NCBI RefSeq assembly: GCF_000264375.1 | Contig: NZ_AJXW01000003.1 | Span: 1-64,000 of the forward strand | Reading direction: 5' to 3' | Source: Rhodanobacter thiooxydans LCS2 | Lineage (GTDB): Bacteria; Pseudomonadota; Gammaproteobacteria; Xanthomonadales; Rhodanobacteraceae | DNA: 64,000 bases | Shown: positions 35,886 to 42,911 of the stretch, in pieces | How the letters are laid out: each line of letters begins with the position of its first letter | Numbering within the stretch: the first letter of the stretch is position 1 | The notes under the pieces: generated by a model | The model's input: the letters and a program-made list of their open reading frames with translations, nothing else | What the model was told of the DNA's origin: nothing | Database searches by the model: none | Translations under genes and position numbers: made by a program

Positions 35886-36458
35886 TCAGAGTTCGAGGGA
35901 GTGGATGACCTGGGTGGCGTCCTGCGGATCGAGCCGGCGCTGGAAGCCCAGGAAGGCGGCCAGCTCGCGCATCGATTCGTTGGCGGCGGCGTCGATGGAG
36001 AACATGCGGCGGAATCCGTTCTTGCGCGCGATCTCGATCAGCCGCCGCATCAGCAGCACGGCCAGACCGCGGTGGCGCCAGTCGTCGGCCACGGTCACCG
36101 CGCATTCGCACTGCTTGTCGTCGCCGCTGGCGCTGTAGCGGCTGACGCCGACCAGGCGCAACTCGCCGTCATCGTGGGCGAGTGCGACGAAGGCCATGCG
36201 GTCGCGGTAATCCACGTCCATCAGGCGGTCGAGCAGGGCCGGGCTGGCTTCTTTCACCTGGCCGAGGAAGCGGAAACGGCAGGCCTGTTCCGACAGGCGG
36301 TCGATGAACTCCGCTTCACGCTGGCGATCCTCCGCGCGCAGCGGGCGTACCAGTACCGGGCTGCCGTCGTTCAGGGTCTCGATCCAGTGGGTACCCTCGA
36401 TGGCGCCGAACGGTGCGGCGGAGGCGGGGGTAGGTTCGGTACGGCGGACATGCGACAT
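35886..36458 (-). CDS. GNAT-family acetyltransferase
   Basis: A 190-residue acyl-CoA-dependent N-acetyltransferase. Motif A reads VTVADDWRHRGLAVLLMRRLIEIARKNG, and the RPLRAEDRQREAEFIDRLSEQACRFRF start is typical of the domain fused to or linked with Usp and protein acetylation systems. Start ATG 36458 (MSHVRR) has GGGAG six bases upstream; the longer frame is not supported. An FNR-type box lies at 36571-36584. Likely protein or small-molecule acetylation under low oxygen; target unknown. Confidence 0.82.
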   Translation of the reverse strand: MSHVRRTEPTPASAAPFGAIEGTHWIETLNDGSPVLVRPLRAEDRQREAEFIDRLSEQACRFRFLGQVKEASPALLDRLMDVDYRDRMAFVALAHDDGELRLVGVSRYSASGDDKQCECAVTVADDWRHRGLAVLLMRRLIEIARKNGFRRMFSIDAAANESMRELAAFLGFQRRLDPQDATQVIHSLEL

Positions 36459-36570
36459 GGTCTGCTCCCGCGGCGGATGAATCGTGGCTGGTGCCCATGC
36501 TGGAGCGGACGGCGATCGCGGCATGGCGGCTTGCGTGATCGAGTTCTACGCCGGCTCGCGGCGGCCCGAG

Positions 36571-36584
36571 TTGATTTCAGTCAA
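36571..36584 (-). promoter_or_regulatory. FNR-type box before GNAT-Usp operon
   Basis: TTGATTTCAGTCAA. On the minus strand TAGAAC at 36548-36543 is in -10 position (start near 36536), giving a leader of about 78 bases. The rest of the 238-base gap to the fnr stop shows nothing else. Confidence 0.7.
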
Positions 36585-36696
36585 TCGGCAGGAACGCAGG
36601 TGCGCGCCGCGTGCCGGCGAGCGAACCGCCGCGCGTGGCATCGGCCGGCGCAGCGCCGGGTCGTACAGGTCCGCGACGGTTCGATTTGCGGTTTTC

Positions 36697-37458
36697 TCAA
36701 CCGGCGCCGTGCCGTTTCGTCGACGTCGTGCCGCTGTGGCAGAGGCTGGCGAGCAGGTCGGAGCGAAGTATGCGCACCGACTTGCGGTTGACTTCGAGCA
36801 CGCCCATTTCCTCCAGCCGCGAGAACAGGCGGCTGACCGTCTCGACCGCCAGGCCGAGGTAGTTGGCGATGTCGTAGCGCGACATCGGCAGCGAGAGCGC
36901 GATGCCGTCGCGCTGCAACCGCTGGTAGCGGTCGGCCAGGCTCTTCAGGAAGATCGCCAGTTGCTCCTGCGCCTGCTGCCGGCCCATCATCACCAGGTGG
37001 CGGTGTTCCTCGATCACCTCGCGGCTGATCACCCGCATCAGCTGGCGCTGCAGCGCCGGCACCTCGCTGACGACCTGCTGCATCCTGCCATACGGCAGCT
37101 CGCAGATGCTGCTGCGTTCCAGCGCCTCGGCCTGGCTGACGTGCCGGTTCAGCGCCAGTGCGTCGAAACCGACAATTTCGCCGGGCAGGTGGAAACCCAG
37201 GATTTGCACGTCGCCGCTCTCGTCCTGCACGAACGTCTTGAGCGAGCCGGAGCGCACCACGTAGAGCGCCTCGAACGGGTCGCCGTCGCGGTACAGTGTG
37301 CCACCGCGGTCCAGCGTGCGCTTGTCGCGCACCGTGGTGTCCAGCCGGTCCAGGTCGGTGCGGTCGATGCCAGCGGGCAGGCAAAGCTCGCCCAGCGCAC
37401 AGGAGGAGCAACTGCGCCGCAGCTGGTTCAGGTCGAATATGTTGGCTTCAGAAACCAT
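36697..37458 (-). CDS. fnr: FNR/ANR-type oxygen-sensing transcription regulator
   Basis: A 253-residue Crp/Fnr regulator. Cys17, Cys20 and Cys26 (CSSCALGELC) and Cys119 (SSICELP) have exactly the spacing of the [4Fe-4S] ligands of E. coli FNR, so it should lose dimer form and activity in oxygen. The effector domain follows (GEIVGFDAL), a dimer helix, and the recognition helix YLGLAVETVSRLFSRLEE, whose E-SR pattern reads TTGA half-sites. ATG 37458 with GAGGG upstream is preferred over the TTG three bases before. It is the obvious reader of the boxes in this window and is divergent from cytochrome b561. Confidence 0.93.
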   Translation of the reverse strand: MVSEANIFDLNQLRRSCSSCALGELCLPAGIDRTDLDRLDTTVRDKRTLDRGGTLYRDGDPFEALYVVRSGSLKTFVQDESGDVQILGFHLPGEIVGFDALALNRHVSQAEALERSSICELPYGRMQQVVSEVPALQRQLMRVISREVIEEHRHLVMMGRQQAQEQLAIFLKSLADRYQRLQRDGIALSLPMSRYDIANYLGLAVETVSRLFSRLEEMGVLEVNRKSVRILRSDLLASLCHSGTTSTKRHGAG

Positions 37459-37554
37459 CAACGCCCTCGCAAAGCTGGGGGAAAGGCGCCTGTGAACCGG
37501 CTTGCGACCGGGCAGGCTTGAACGTTAACACGGTGACATGCGAATTCCGCGTAT

Positions 37555-37568
37555 TTGACTGCGGTCAA
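37555..37568 (+). promoter_or_regulatory. FNR-type box in divergent fnr/b561 region
   Basis: TTGACTGCGGTCAA is centred almost midway between the two start codons (about 101 bases from each). On the plus strand TAGGCT at 37591-37596 is exactly in -10 position, so the b561 gene is the better activation target. On the minus strand no good -10 is phased, so an effect on fnr itself would be indirect or repressive. Confidence 0.75.
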
Positions 37569-37662
37569 ATGGCGCACGCGCGCGCCGTCGTAGGCTGTCG
37601 GCACGCCCCGGACCCGCGTGCTGGCGGGGCGGCGTCGCCCACCTTCACCCGCAGAGGTCGCC

Positions 37663-38226
37663 ATGAACTGGAAGAACACTTCGGAGCGTTACGGCGCGCT
37701 CATGATCGGCATGCACTGGCTGACGCTGCTGCTGCTGGTTGCCGTGTATGCCTGCATCGAGCTGCGCGAGTTCTACCCGCGCGGAAGCGAGCTGCGCGAG
37801 GGGCTGAAGAGCTGGCACTTCATGTTGGGCCTCGGCGTGTTCGTGCTGGTCTTCGCGCGCCTGGCGATCCGCCTCGCGTCCGGGGCCAGGCCGCCGGTGC
37901 GGCCGGCACTGCCGGTGTGGCAGGAGCGCCTGGCCGCGCTGATGCACCTGGCGCTGTACGCCTTCCTGATCGTGATGCCGCTGCTCGGCTGGCTGGTGCT
38001 CAGCGCGGAGGGCAAGCCGATTCCGTTCTTCGGCATGCAATGGCCGGCGCTGGTGGGGCCGGACAAGGCATTCGCCGACTCGATGGAGGAGCTCCACGAG
38101 ACGATCGGCACGGTGGGCTACTACCTGGTTGGCCTCCACGCGGCGGCTGCGCTGGCGCACCACTACGTGAGCCGGGACAACACCTTGCTGCGCATGCTGC
38201 CGCGACGTGGCCGGCCGGCGGCGTGA
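37663..38226 (+). CDS. Cytochrome b561
   Basis: A 187-residue inner-membrane diheme cytochrome b of the prokaryotic b561 family with four helices. Histidine ligands are visible in IGMHWLTLLLL, KSWHFMLGLGVF, LMHLALYAFLIVMPL and LHAAAALAHHY. Start ATG 37663 with GAGG upstream. Members move electrons between quinol and periplasmic acceptors. The FNR-type promoter implies use at low oxygen. Its TGA is part of the repeat copy B. Confidence 0.88.
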   Translation: MNWKNTSERYGALMIGMHWLTLLLLVAVYACIELREFYPRGSELREGLKSWHFMLGLGVFVLVFARLAIRLASGARPPVRPALPVWQERLAALMHLALYAFLIVMPLLGWLVLSAEGKPIPFFGMQWPALVGPDKAFADSMEELHETIGTVGYYLVGLHAAAALAHHYVSRDNTLLRMLPRRGRPAA

Positions 38227-38457
38227 GAGGTGGTGAATTTTTCAACTTCTCAGGCCGGCCATGGCGAGGGCATGGATGCCCGAGTTGAGGCAACGCAGGA
38301 GCAGTTGCCCGATGCCCGAGTTGAGGCAACGCAGGAGCAGTTGCCCGCCGGCCGGATATGAAACAGTCACGCAAGACATGTTTCATGTGAGCGAGTCCGG
38401 GCGTGTACCGGACTCGCGATCGAAGAAGACCACAGGAAGCGGTTCGCCTCACAAGCT
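38224..38457 (+). repeat. Structured stop-codon-associated repeat, copy B
   Basis: Starts at the TGA of b561 with TGAGAGGTGGTGAATTTTTC, nearly identical to copy A, and ends with a 79-base block (38379-38457) matching copy A on the opposite strand. The hairpin GAGTCCGG/CCGGACTC at 38393-38415 is conserved between copies, with a T-to-C change compensated as a G-T pair in copy A. The middle differs and holds a 36-base tandem duplication. The gap 38227-38528 contains this element and no intact gene. Confidence 0.75.
38275..38346 (+). repeat. Perfect 36-base tandem duplication
   Basis: Units 38275-38310 and 38311-38346 are identical and directly adjacent. Each unit can fold with GGCAAC pairing to GTTGCC. 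There is no spacer, so it is not a CRISPR repeat. It lies in the variable middle of repeat copy B and looks like a recent expansion. Confidence 0.85.
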
Positions 38458-38528
38458 GTGAAACCGTGCGTAGATGCCGCCGGCATCAGCTGCGTCTGCA
38501 GGGGGAGCGGTACACGGCGAACGCGGGG

Positions 38529-39119
38529 ATGTCGGCGGGCCGTGGAGCGACTCCGCCGCGGATGGCGCACCCCTATACCATCGCATCCGTCTGGTGGGAG
38601 GAAACCTCCAAAATCACCTTCGTGGTCAAGGATCTGGGCGACCACCCGCACCGCCTACACGAGCAGCTTCGCGTCGAACAGGCGGTGCGGGTCGAGGGTC
38701 CCTATGGGTGCTTCACGTTCGACGATGGCCGCGTCCACCAGATCTGGATCGGCGGCGGCATCGGCGTCACGCCCTTCATCGGGTGCATGAAGCACATGGC
38801 CTGGCAGAAGGAAGTGCAGGATTGGCCCGAAGGCCAGAAGATCGATCTCTTCCACAGCACCGCGGATGTCGATGACGAAGCGCTCGACCGGCTGGCGGGC
38901 GACGCCCGCTCCGCCGACGTGCGGCTGTACGTGCTGATTGACGCACGCGACGGCCGCCTGACGGGCGAACGCATGCGGGCTGCCGTGCCCGAATGGCGCG
39001 AGGCGAGTATCTGGTTCTGCGGGCCGGTGGGTTTTGGCGAGGCATTGAAGCGCGACCTGGCCAGGCACGGATTTCCGGTGGAGCGGCGTTTCCACCAGGA
39101 GCTCTTCGCAATGCGCTAG
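38529..39119 (+). pseudogene. Truncated ferric-reductase-like flavin/NAD domain
   Basis: About 185 residues match only the C-terminal half of membrane ferric/ferredoxin-reductase family proteins: HPYTIAS, EGPYGCFTF, IWIGGGIGVTPFIGCM (NAD-binding), IDLFHSTAD and WFCGPVGFGEALKRDL. The membrane heme domain and the first part of the FAD domain are absent. Homology begins at about 38562, roughly 100 bases after repeat copy B. Starts at 38529 or 38562 lack a good ribosome site. Most likely a remnant left by a deletion, possibly one ending in the repeat; a short functional reductase subunit is less likely. Confidence 0.6.
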
Positions 39120-39209
39120 GTCGCGCCTGCCGGCGTGCCAGGACCGGTGTCGATGCGGTGGCGCAGGCGGGCATGAGCATGAGGCGGAATTCGATGACCG
39201 AGGACCAGC

Positions 39210-39246
39210 AAAAAGGCCGCCGGGGTTTCCCCCGACGGCCTTTTTT
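39210..39246. terminator. Bidirectional intrinsic terminator
   Basis: A 10-base stem (AAAAAGGCCG with CGGCCTTTTT) continues, after one mismatch, with five more pairs and a TTTC loop. A- and T-runs flank both sides. It can stop the norB-like operon on the minus strand (39 bases after its stop) and any transcript through the reductase remnant on the plus strand. Confidence 0.85.
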
Positions 39247-39284
39247 GTTGCTTCACATCACGGTATCCAGGGACCCGCCTGCGT

Positions 39285-40982
39285 TCAGGCTTGTGCGGGC
39301 AGCACTCTCAACAGTGATGGTGTGCTTGCCACGTTCGCGCGTGCCTCCATCGAGGCGAGGAAGCGCCATACGAACAGCAGGGTCACCAGCATCAGCCCCG
39401 GGTAGCCGACGCCGGCCAGCAGATAGGGCAGGGTCGGGTCGCCGGCCACGCGCACGCGCGGCAGGTTGAAGCTGAGCAGGCTGAGCGTGATGATCGCGCC
39501 GAACACCCACATCATCAGCAACCAGATGCCCGCTTCGAAGCCGCTCAGCGGGCGACCCCAGCGGGTGGCCGGGTGGATGTCAGCCGAAGCGCCGTGCACA
39601 TCCGCGCCCGCCGGCACGCTGACACGACGCCCCAGCGTGATCAGGTCATAGGCCACGACCAGCGCCCCGATGGTGAAGACGACGCCGAACAGCGGCAGCA
39701 GCAGCTTGAACACGCCCATGGCGCGGGCGACGTCGCCACCGAACCAGTCCAATCCGAGGATGCGGTAGACGTAGATCTGCACGGTGCCGCCCACGTTGAA
39801 GGCGAACGCCATGCCGAGCATGCCCGTCAGCACCAGCCAGAAGCCGAGCTTGCCCAGTCGCTGGTCGTAGTTGGTGACCTTGCGCATGATCGGCACCGCG
39901 AAGTAGGCAGCCGCGATGCCCAGCATGCCGAAGGTGCCGAACAGGGCCAGGTGCCCATGCCCCGGCGTGACCCAGGTGCCGTGCGACCACACGTTGGTCA
40001 GCGCGAAGGTCATGCTGAAGCCCAGGATGCCCGCACCGATCTGCTCCAGCACCACCGAGCCCAGGATGAAGTAGAACGCGGGCGCATTCTCCAGCGGACG
40101 CTTGTTGACGTGCGCATCGAGGTAGATGTGCCAGAAGCAGAACACCAGTGGCAGCGGTTCCAGCGCGCTGAACAGCGAGCCCCAGAACTGCCAGAACTCC
40201 GGCGTGCCGATCCAGAAATAGTGGTGCGCGTTGCCGATCAGCCCGGACAGCCACACCAGCATCACGCCCCAGAACACCGCGAAGCCCACCGACTTGATGT
40301 CGACCTTGAACATCAGCACCAGCAGGAAGCCGACCAGGGTGATGTGGATCACTTCCCACACGCCCTCGACCCAGTAGTGCACCACGAACCAGCGGAAGTA
40401 CTCCTGCAGGTCCAGTCGCTCCACGTAGAACAGGCCGAACACCCACACCGCCATCAGTGCACTGACACCGAGGCCGAGGCCCCAGTGGATCTCGTTCCAC
40501 TGGCGCACCGGCGGGAAGGTGCGCAGCACCACGAAGGCGAGGATCGCGAAGCCGACCAGCACCAGCACACCGGCAATGCGCCCGGCCTCCAGGTACTCAA
40601 GTCCCTGCTGCAGCCACGGCTGCCCCTGCCACCAGCCGGCAATGCCGACCTGGGCCAGGCGCAGGGTGAAGAAGTTCCACAGCGCGATCACGATCAACGC
40701 GTAGAACAGCAGCTTGATCAGCCACGGTGCGACCATCTCGCGTTTGGCCAGCAGCGGCCCGACGAACAGGATCGCGCCGATGAAGCCGCACAGGATCCAC
40801 AGGATGCCGAGGTTGAGGTGCTCGGCGCGGGCGACGTTGAAGTTCACCGTGCCGGCGAGCACGGTCGGATCCACCTGCTGGGTAGCCAGCAGCAGGCCGT
40901 AACCGACCTGGATGATGAACAGCACCAGCATCAGCATGAAGAAACGCATGCTCAGCCGTTGGGTCTGGTATTCGATCTGCAT
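39285..40982 (-). CDS. norB: NorB-like nitric oxide reductase catalytic subunit
   Basis: Heme-copper superfamily protein of 565 residues, about 14 helices. The NO reductase site is intact: VVHYWVEGVWEVIH (His and Glu), GNAHHYFWIG (His pair), FSALEPLPLVF (second Glu) and PGHGHLALFGTFGM (heme ligands). It is about 100 residues longer than classical cNor NorB; the extra C-terminal part adds two hydrophobic helices. Database searches may label it cbb3 oxidase subunit I, but the glutamates argue for NO reduction. ATG 40982 shares a base with the upstream stop (TGATG); GTG 40985 is an alternative. Confidence 0.85.
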   Translation of the reverse strand: MQIEYQTQRLSMRFFMLMLVLFIIQVGYGLLLATQQVDPTVLAGTVNFNVARAEHLNLGILWILCGFIGAILFVGPLLAKREMVAPWLIKLLFYALIVIALWNFFTLRLAQVGIAGWWQGQPWLQQGLEYLEAGRIAGVLVLVGFAILAFVVLRTFPPVRQWNEIHWGLGLGVSALMAVWVFGLFYVERLDLQEYFRWFVVHYWVEGVWEVIHITLVGFLLVLMFKVDIKSVGFAVFWGVMLVWLSGLIGNAHHYFWIGTPEFWQFWGSLFSALEPLPLVFCFWHIYLDAHVNKRPLENAPAFYFILGSVVLEQIGAGILGFSMTFALTNVWSHGTWVTPGHGHLALFGTFGMLGIAAAYFAVPIMRKVTNYDQRLGKLGFWLVLTGMLGMAFAFNVGGTVQIYVYRILGLDWFGGDVARAMGVFKLLLPLFGVVFTIGALVVAYDLITLGRRVSVPAGADVHGASADIHPATRWGRPLSGFEAGIWLLMMWVFGAIITLSLLSFNLPRVRVAGDPTLPYLLAGVGYPGLMLVTLLFVWRFLASMEARANVASTPSLLRVLPAQA

Positions 40983-41944
40983 CACTGCTTCTCCAGGGAG
41001 TGGAGGTAGGCCACGATGGCGTTGACTTCATCGTCCTTGAGCAAGGTGCCATAGGCGGGCATCACGCCGGTCGGGTAACCCGCCACGATCTTCGCATTGG
41101 GTTGGAGTATCGATTCCCGCAGGTAGGCGTCGTCGGCGGTGACCGTGCTGCCATCGGCAAGGCTGACCTTCGAGTTGTACAGGCCGCCCCAGCCGGGTCC
41201 GACCAGCTTCTTGTCGTCGGCGGCGTGACAGGCCACGCAGCCGTTGTCCTTGACCAGTTGCGCGCCGTGCGCCACGGGGTCGGCGGCGGGTACCGGCGCC
41301 GCCGTCGTCGGGGCCGGAGCCGCCTGGGCGGTGGCGACGACGCCGTGCGCAAGCTGCACGCGGCGGTCGAAACCGTCCACTTCCACCTTCGGTGGCCAGC
41401 CTTCGGTATTCATCGCCGAGGTGTACTTCAGGTAGGCGATCAACTGGCCGATCTCGTCCTTGGTCAGCGGCAGGTTCGGCATCATCGTGGTGCCGCCGCC
41501 GCGTCGTTCGATGCGCTCGGCGGCGCCCGGGAACTTCTTCAGATAGGCATCGATCGAGTCCGTGCCGGCGTCGGCCGACTGGTTCGGGTCCTGCAGCTGC
41601 GCACGTACCGCCGCTGTCGTCGGCCAGCCACCGGCCGATGGCAGGAATGCAGCCAGCCAGGCGGGCCCGGCGTGCTTGTATTCCTCAGTGAGATCCGGCC
41701 CCAGATAGGCGCCGTTGCCGACCATGGTGTGGCAGCCCATGCAGTTGTAGGCCTGGAACACGCGCTTGCCATCGGCCGCCTGGTAGGGGCCGAAGGAAAC
41801 CGTGTCCGGGGTGACCTGGCCACGCGACTTCAGGAAGGAGAAGATCGACAACACGATGAAGATCAGGGCCAGGATGGCCAACACCACAAATGCACCCCGG
41901 CGCCGGGGCGTCTCGCAGCTGCTACCGCCGGTTCCACAGCTCAT
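40982..41944 (-). CDS. norC: Membrane-anchored diheme cytochrome c, NorC-like
   Basis: A 320-residue electron-entry subunit. One N-terminal membrane helix (residues about 18-38) follows a Cys-containing leader (MSCGTGGSSC). The first heme site CMGCH (68-72) with TMVGNGAYLGPDL is of NorC type; a Met ligand is in TTMMPNLP. After an Ala/Pro linker (about 204-222) a second domain carries CVACH (236-240) and GVMPAYG and resembles the cytochrome c tail of caa3 oxidase subunit II. Ordinary NorC is about 150 residues with one heme, so this is a two-domain form. ATGA overlap with the upstream small gene. Confidence 0.87.
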   Translation of the reverse strand: MSCGTGGSSCETPRRRGAFVVLAILALIFIVLSIFSFLKSRGQVTPDTVSFGPYQAADGKRVFQAYNCMGCHTMVGNGAYLGPDLTEEYKHAGPAWLAAFLPSAGGWPTTAAVRAQLQDPNQSADAGTDSIDAYLKKFPGAAERIERRGGGTTMMPNLPLTKDEIGQLIAYLKYTSAMNTEGWPPKVEVDGFDRRVQLAHGVVATAQAAPAPTTAAPVPAADPVAHGAQLVKDNGCVACHAADDKKLVGPGWGGLYNSKVSLADGSTVTADDAYLRESILQPNAKIVAGYPTGVMPAYGTLLKDDEVNAIVAYLHSLEKQ

Positions 41945-42249
41945 GAGAGTTTGTCCTTGACGGTGATGGCGGCCTGCTCCTGAGTGTCGTGCAGGAACAG
42001 GATGCGCAGGCTGCCGATGAAGACGTAGAACACGTACACCGCCAGCACGAAGCCGGTGATGAAGTAGATCCACCATGCAAGATGCGATTCGGGCCAATAC
42101 TCGAAATTGCGCCAGAATGGCCAGGACAACAGAGTGGCTGCCACGCAGGCCAGCACTGAAAGCGTCAGATCGGTGATCCGTTGCGTCGTGCGATTTTCCC
42201 CAGTGGGTTCGAGCCTCGTCGGATAGCACAGGAACCACCGAAACCCCAC
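41941..42249 (-). CDS. Small two-helix membrane protein of the nor operon
   Basis: About 102 residues with two hydrophobic helices (LSVLACVAATLLSWPFW and WWIYFITGFVLAVYVFYVFIGSLRILF) and a short charged tail. I do not recognise the family. It is the first gene of the operon with the NorC-like and NorB-like genes (ATGA overlap), so an accessory or assembly subunit of that complex is likely. The start is uncertain: the GTG at 42303 is upstream of the predicted transcript start, so the GTG at 42249 was taken, though it lacks a Shine-Dalgarno. Confidence 0.6.
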   Translation of the reverse strand: MGFRWFLCYPTRLEPTGENRTTQRITDLTLSVLACVAATLLSWPFWRNFEYWPESHLAWWIYFITGFVLAVYVFYVFIGSLRILFLHDTQEQAAITVKDKLS

Positions 42250-42305
42250 TCGGGGGATTCGCGTGCAAGGCGGGTGAATACTAGGTGTGGCATTTGCGCA
42301 CACGT

Positions 42306-42319
42306 CTGACCCAGGTCAA
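42306..42319 (-). promoter_or_regulatory. FNR-type box, norC-norB operon promoter
   Basis: CTGACCCAGGTCAA matches the consensus except for the first base. Read on the minus strand TAGTAT at 42283-42278 is exactly in -10 position for a box centred at -41.5, giving a start near 42271. Confidence 0.7.
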
Positions 42320-42361
42320 GCGGACGCGTGATTTCGACGCACCGTCGGCGTGCGGGTGCGG

Positions 42362-42910
42362 CTAATCCTTGGTGTCGTCGCCGAGCTGGAGAATCCGTCG
42401 ACGCACGCGCTGTTCCTCGGCCGGGCTGATCAGCCCCTCGTCCAGCAGTTCCTGCAGCACCTGCAGCTGGCGCAGCCGGCGCTGCGGCATGGTTGGTGCC
42501 GGGACCGGGGGCAAGCGGTCTGTTGATACTGCCGCTGGCGCCGGGCGTGCCGGCGGTGCGGGTGCTGCGGCGGTGCAGGCCAGGCGCAGATGCAGACCCT
42601 GCTTGAGGTCGTCCAGCGTCACCCGGTGGTGCAGCGGCTCGCAGTTGGCGTGGCGCAGCGTGACCGTGCCGTAGCGATCGGCGCGCGCATCCGGATAGCT
42701 GTTCGGGTAGATGTCGCGCTCGTTGACGGTCAACGGCGTAACGCCGGCCCTGCCGCTGATCAACTCGACCTCCGCCGCCGAAGGCGTCGATTCGATCCGC
42801 AGCGTGCCGACCTGCAGCGCCTGCGCATGGAGGCTGGCGGTGACGGCGAGCGCCAGCACCATCATGCCGGCGTGGGCCCATGGGCGCATCGGGAACAGGC
42901 GGGCCGGCAT
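42362..42910 (-). CDS. Exported protein with C-terminal SHOCT-like segment
   Basis: A 182-residue protein with a signal peptide (MMVLALAVTASLHAQA), a beta-rich middle (VGTLRIESTPSAAEVEL, then LRHANCEPLHHRVTL, PEGA-like in style), an Ala/Pro linker, and a C-terminal helical LQELLDEGLISPAEEQRVRRRIL, which is a typical SHOCT motif. Two cysteines could form a disulfide. It begins two bases after the end of the cytochrome-porin gene and is therefore in the same FNR-controlled unit. Function unknown. Confidence 0.7.
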   Translation of the reverse strand: MPARLFPMRPWAHAGMMVLALAVTASLHAQALQVGTLRIESTPSAAEVELISGRAGVTPLTVNERDIYPNSYPDARADRYGTVTLRHANCEPLHHRVTLDDLKQGLHLRLACTAAAPAPPARPAPAAVSTDRLPPVPAPTMPQRRLRQLQVLQELLDEGLISPAEEQRVRRRILQLGDDTKD

Positions 42911-42911
42911 G

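Noticed and set aside
38275-38346. CRISPR-like direct repeat
   Set aside because: The two 36-base units are directly adjacent without spacer and there are no cas genes.
39285-42249. cbb3-type or caa3-type oxygen reductase
   Set aside because: The catalytic subunit has the NO reductase glutamates (HYWVEG and ALEPLP) and lacks the oxidase Tyr-His pattern; no CcoO or CcoP genes are near.
42250-42303. N-terminal extension of the small nor-operon membrane protein from GTG 42303
   Set aside because: It would start upstream of the transcript start predicted from the box at 42306 and the phased TAGTAT, and the extra residues show no pattern.
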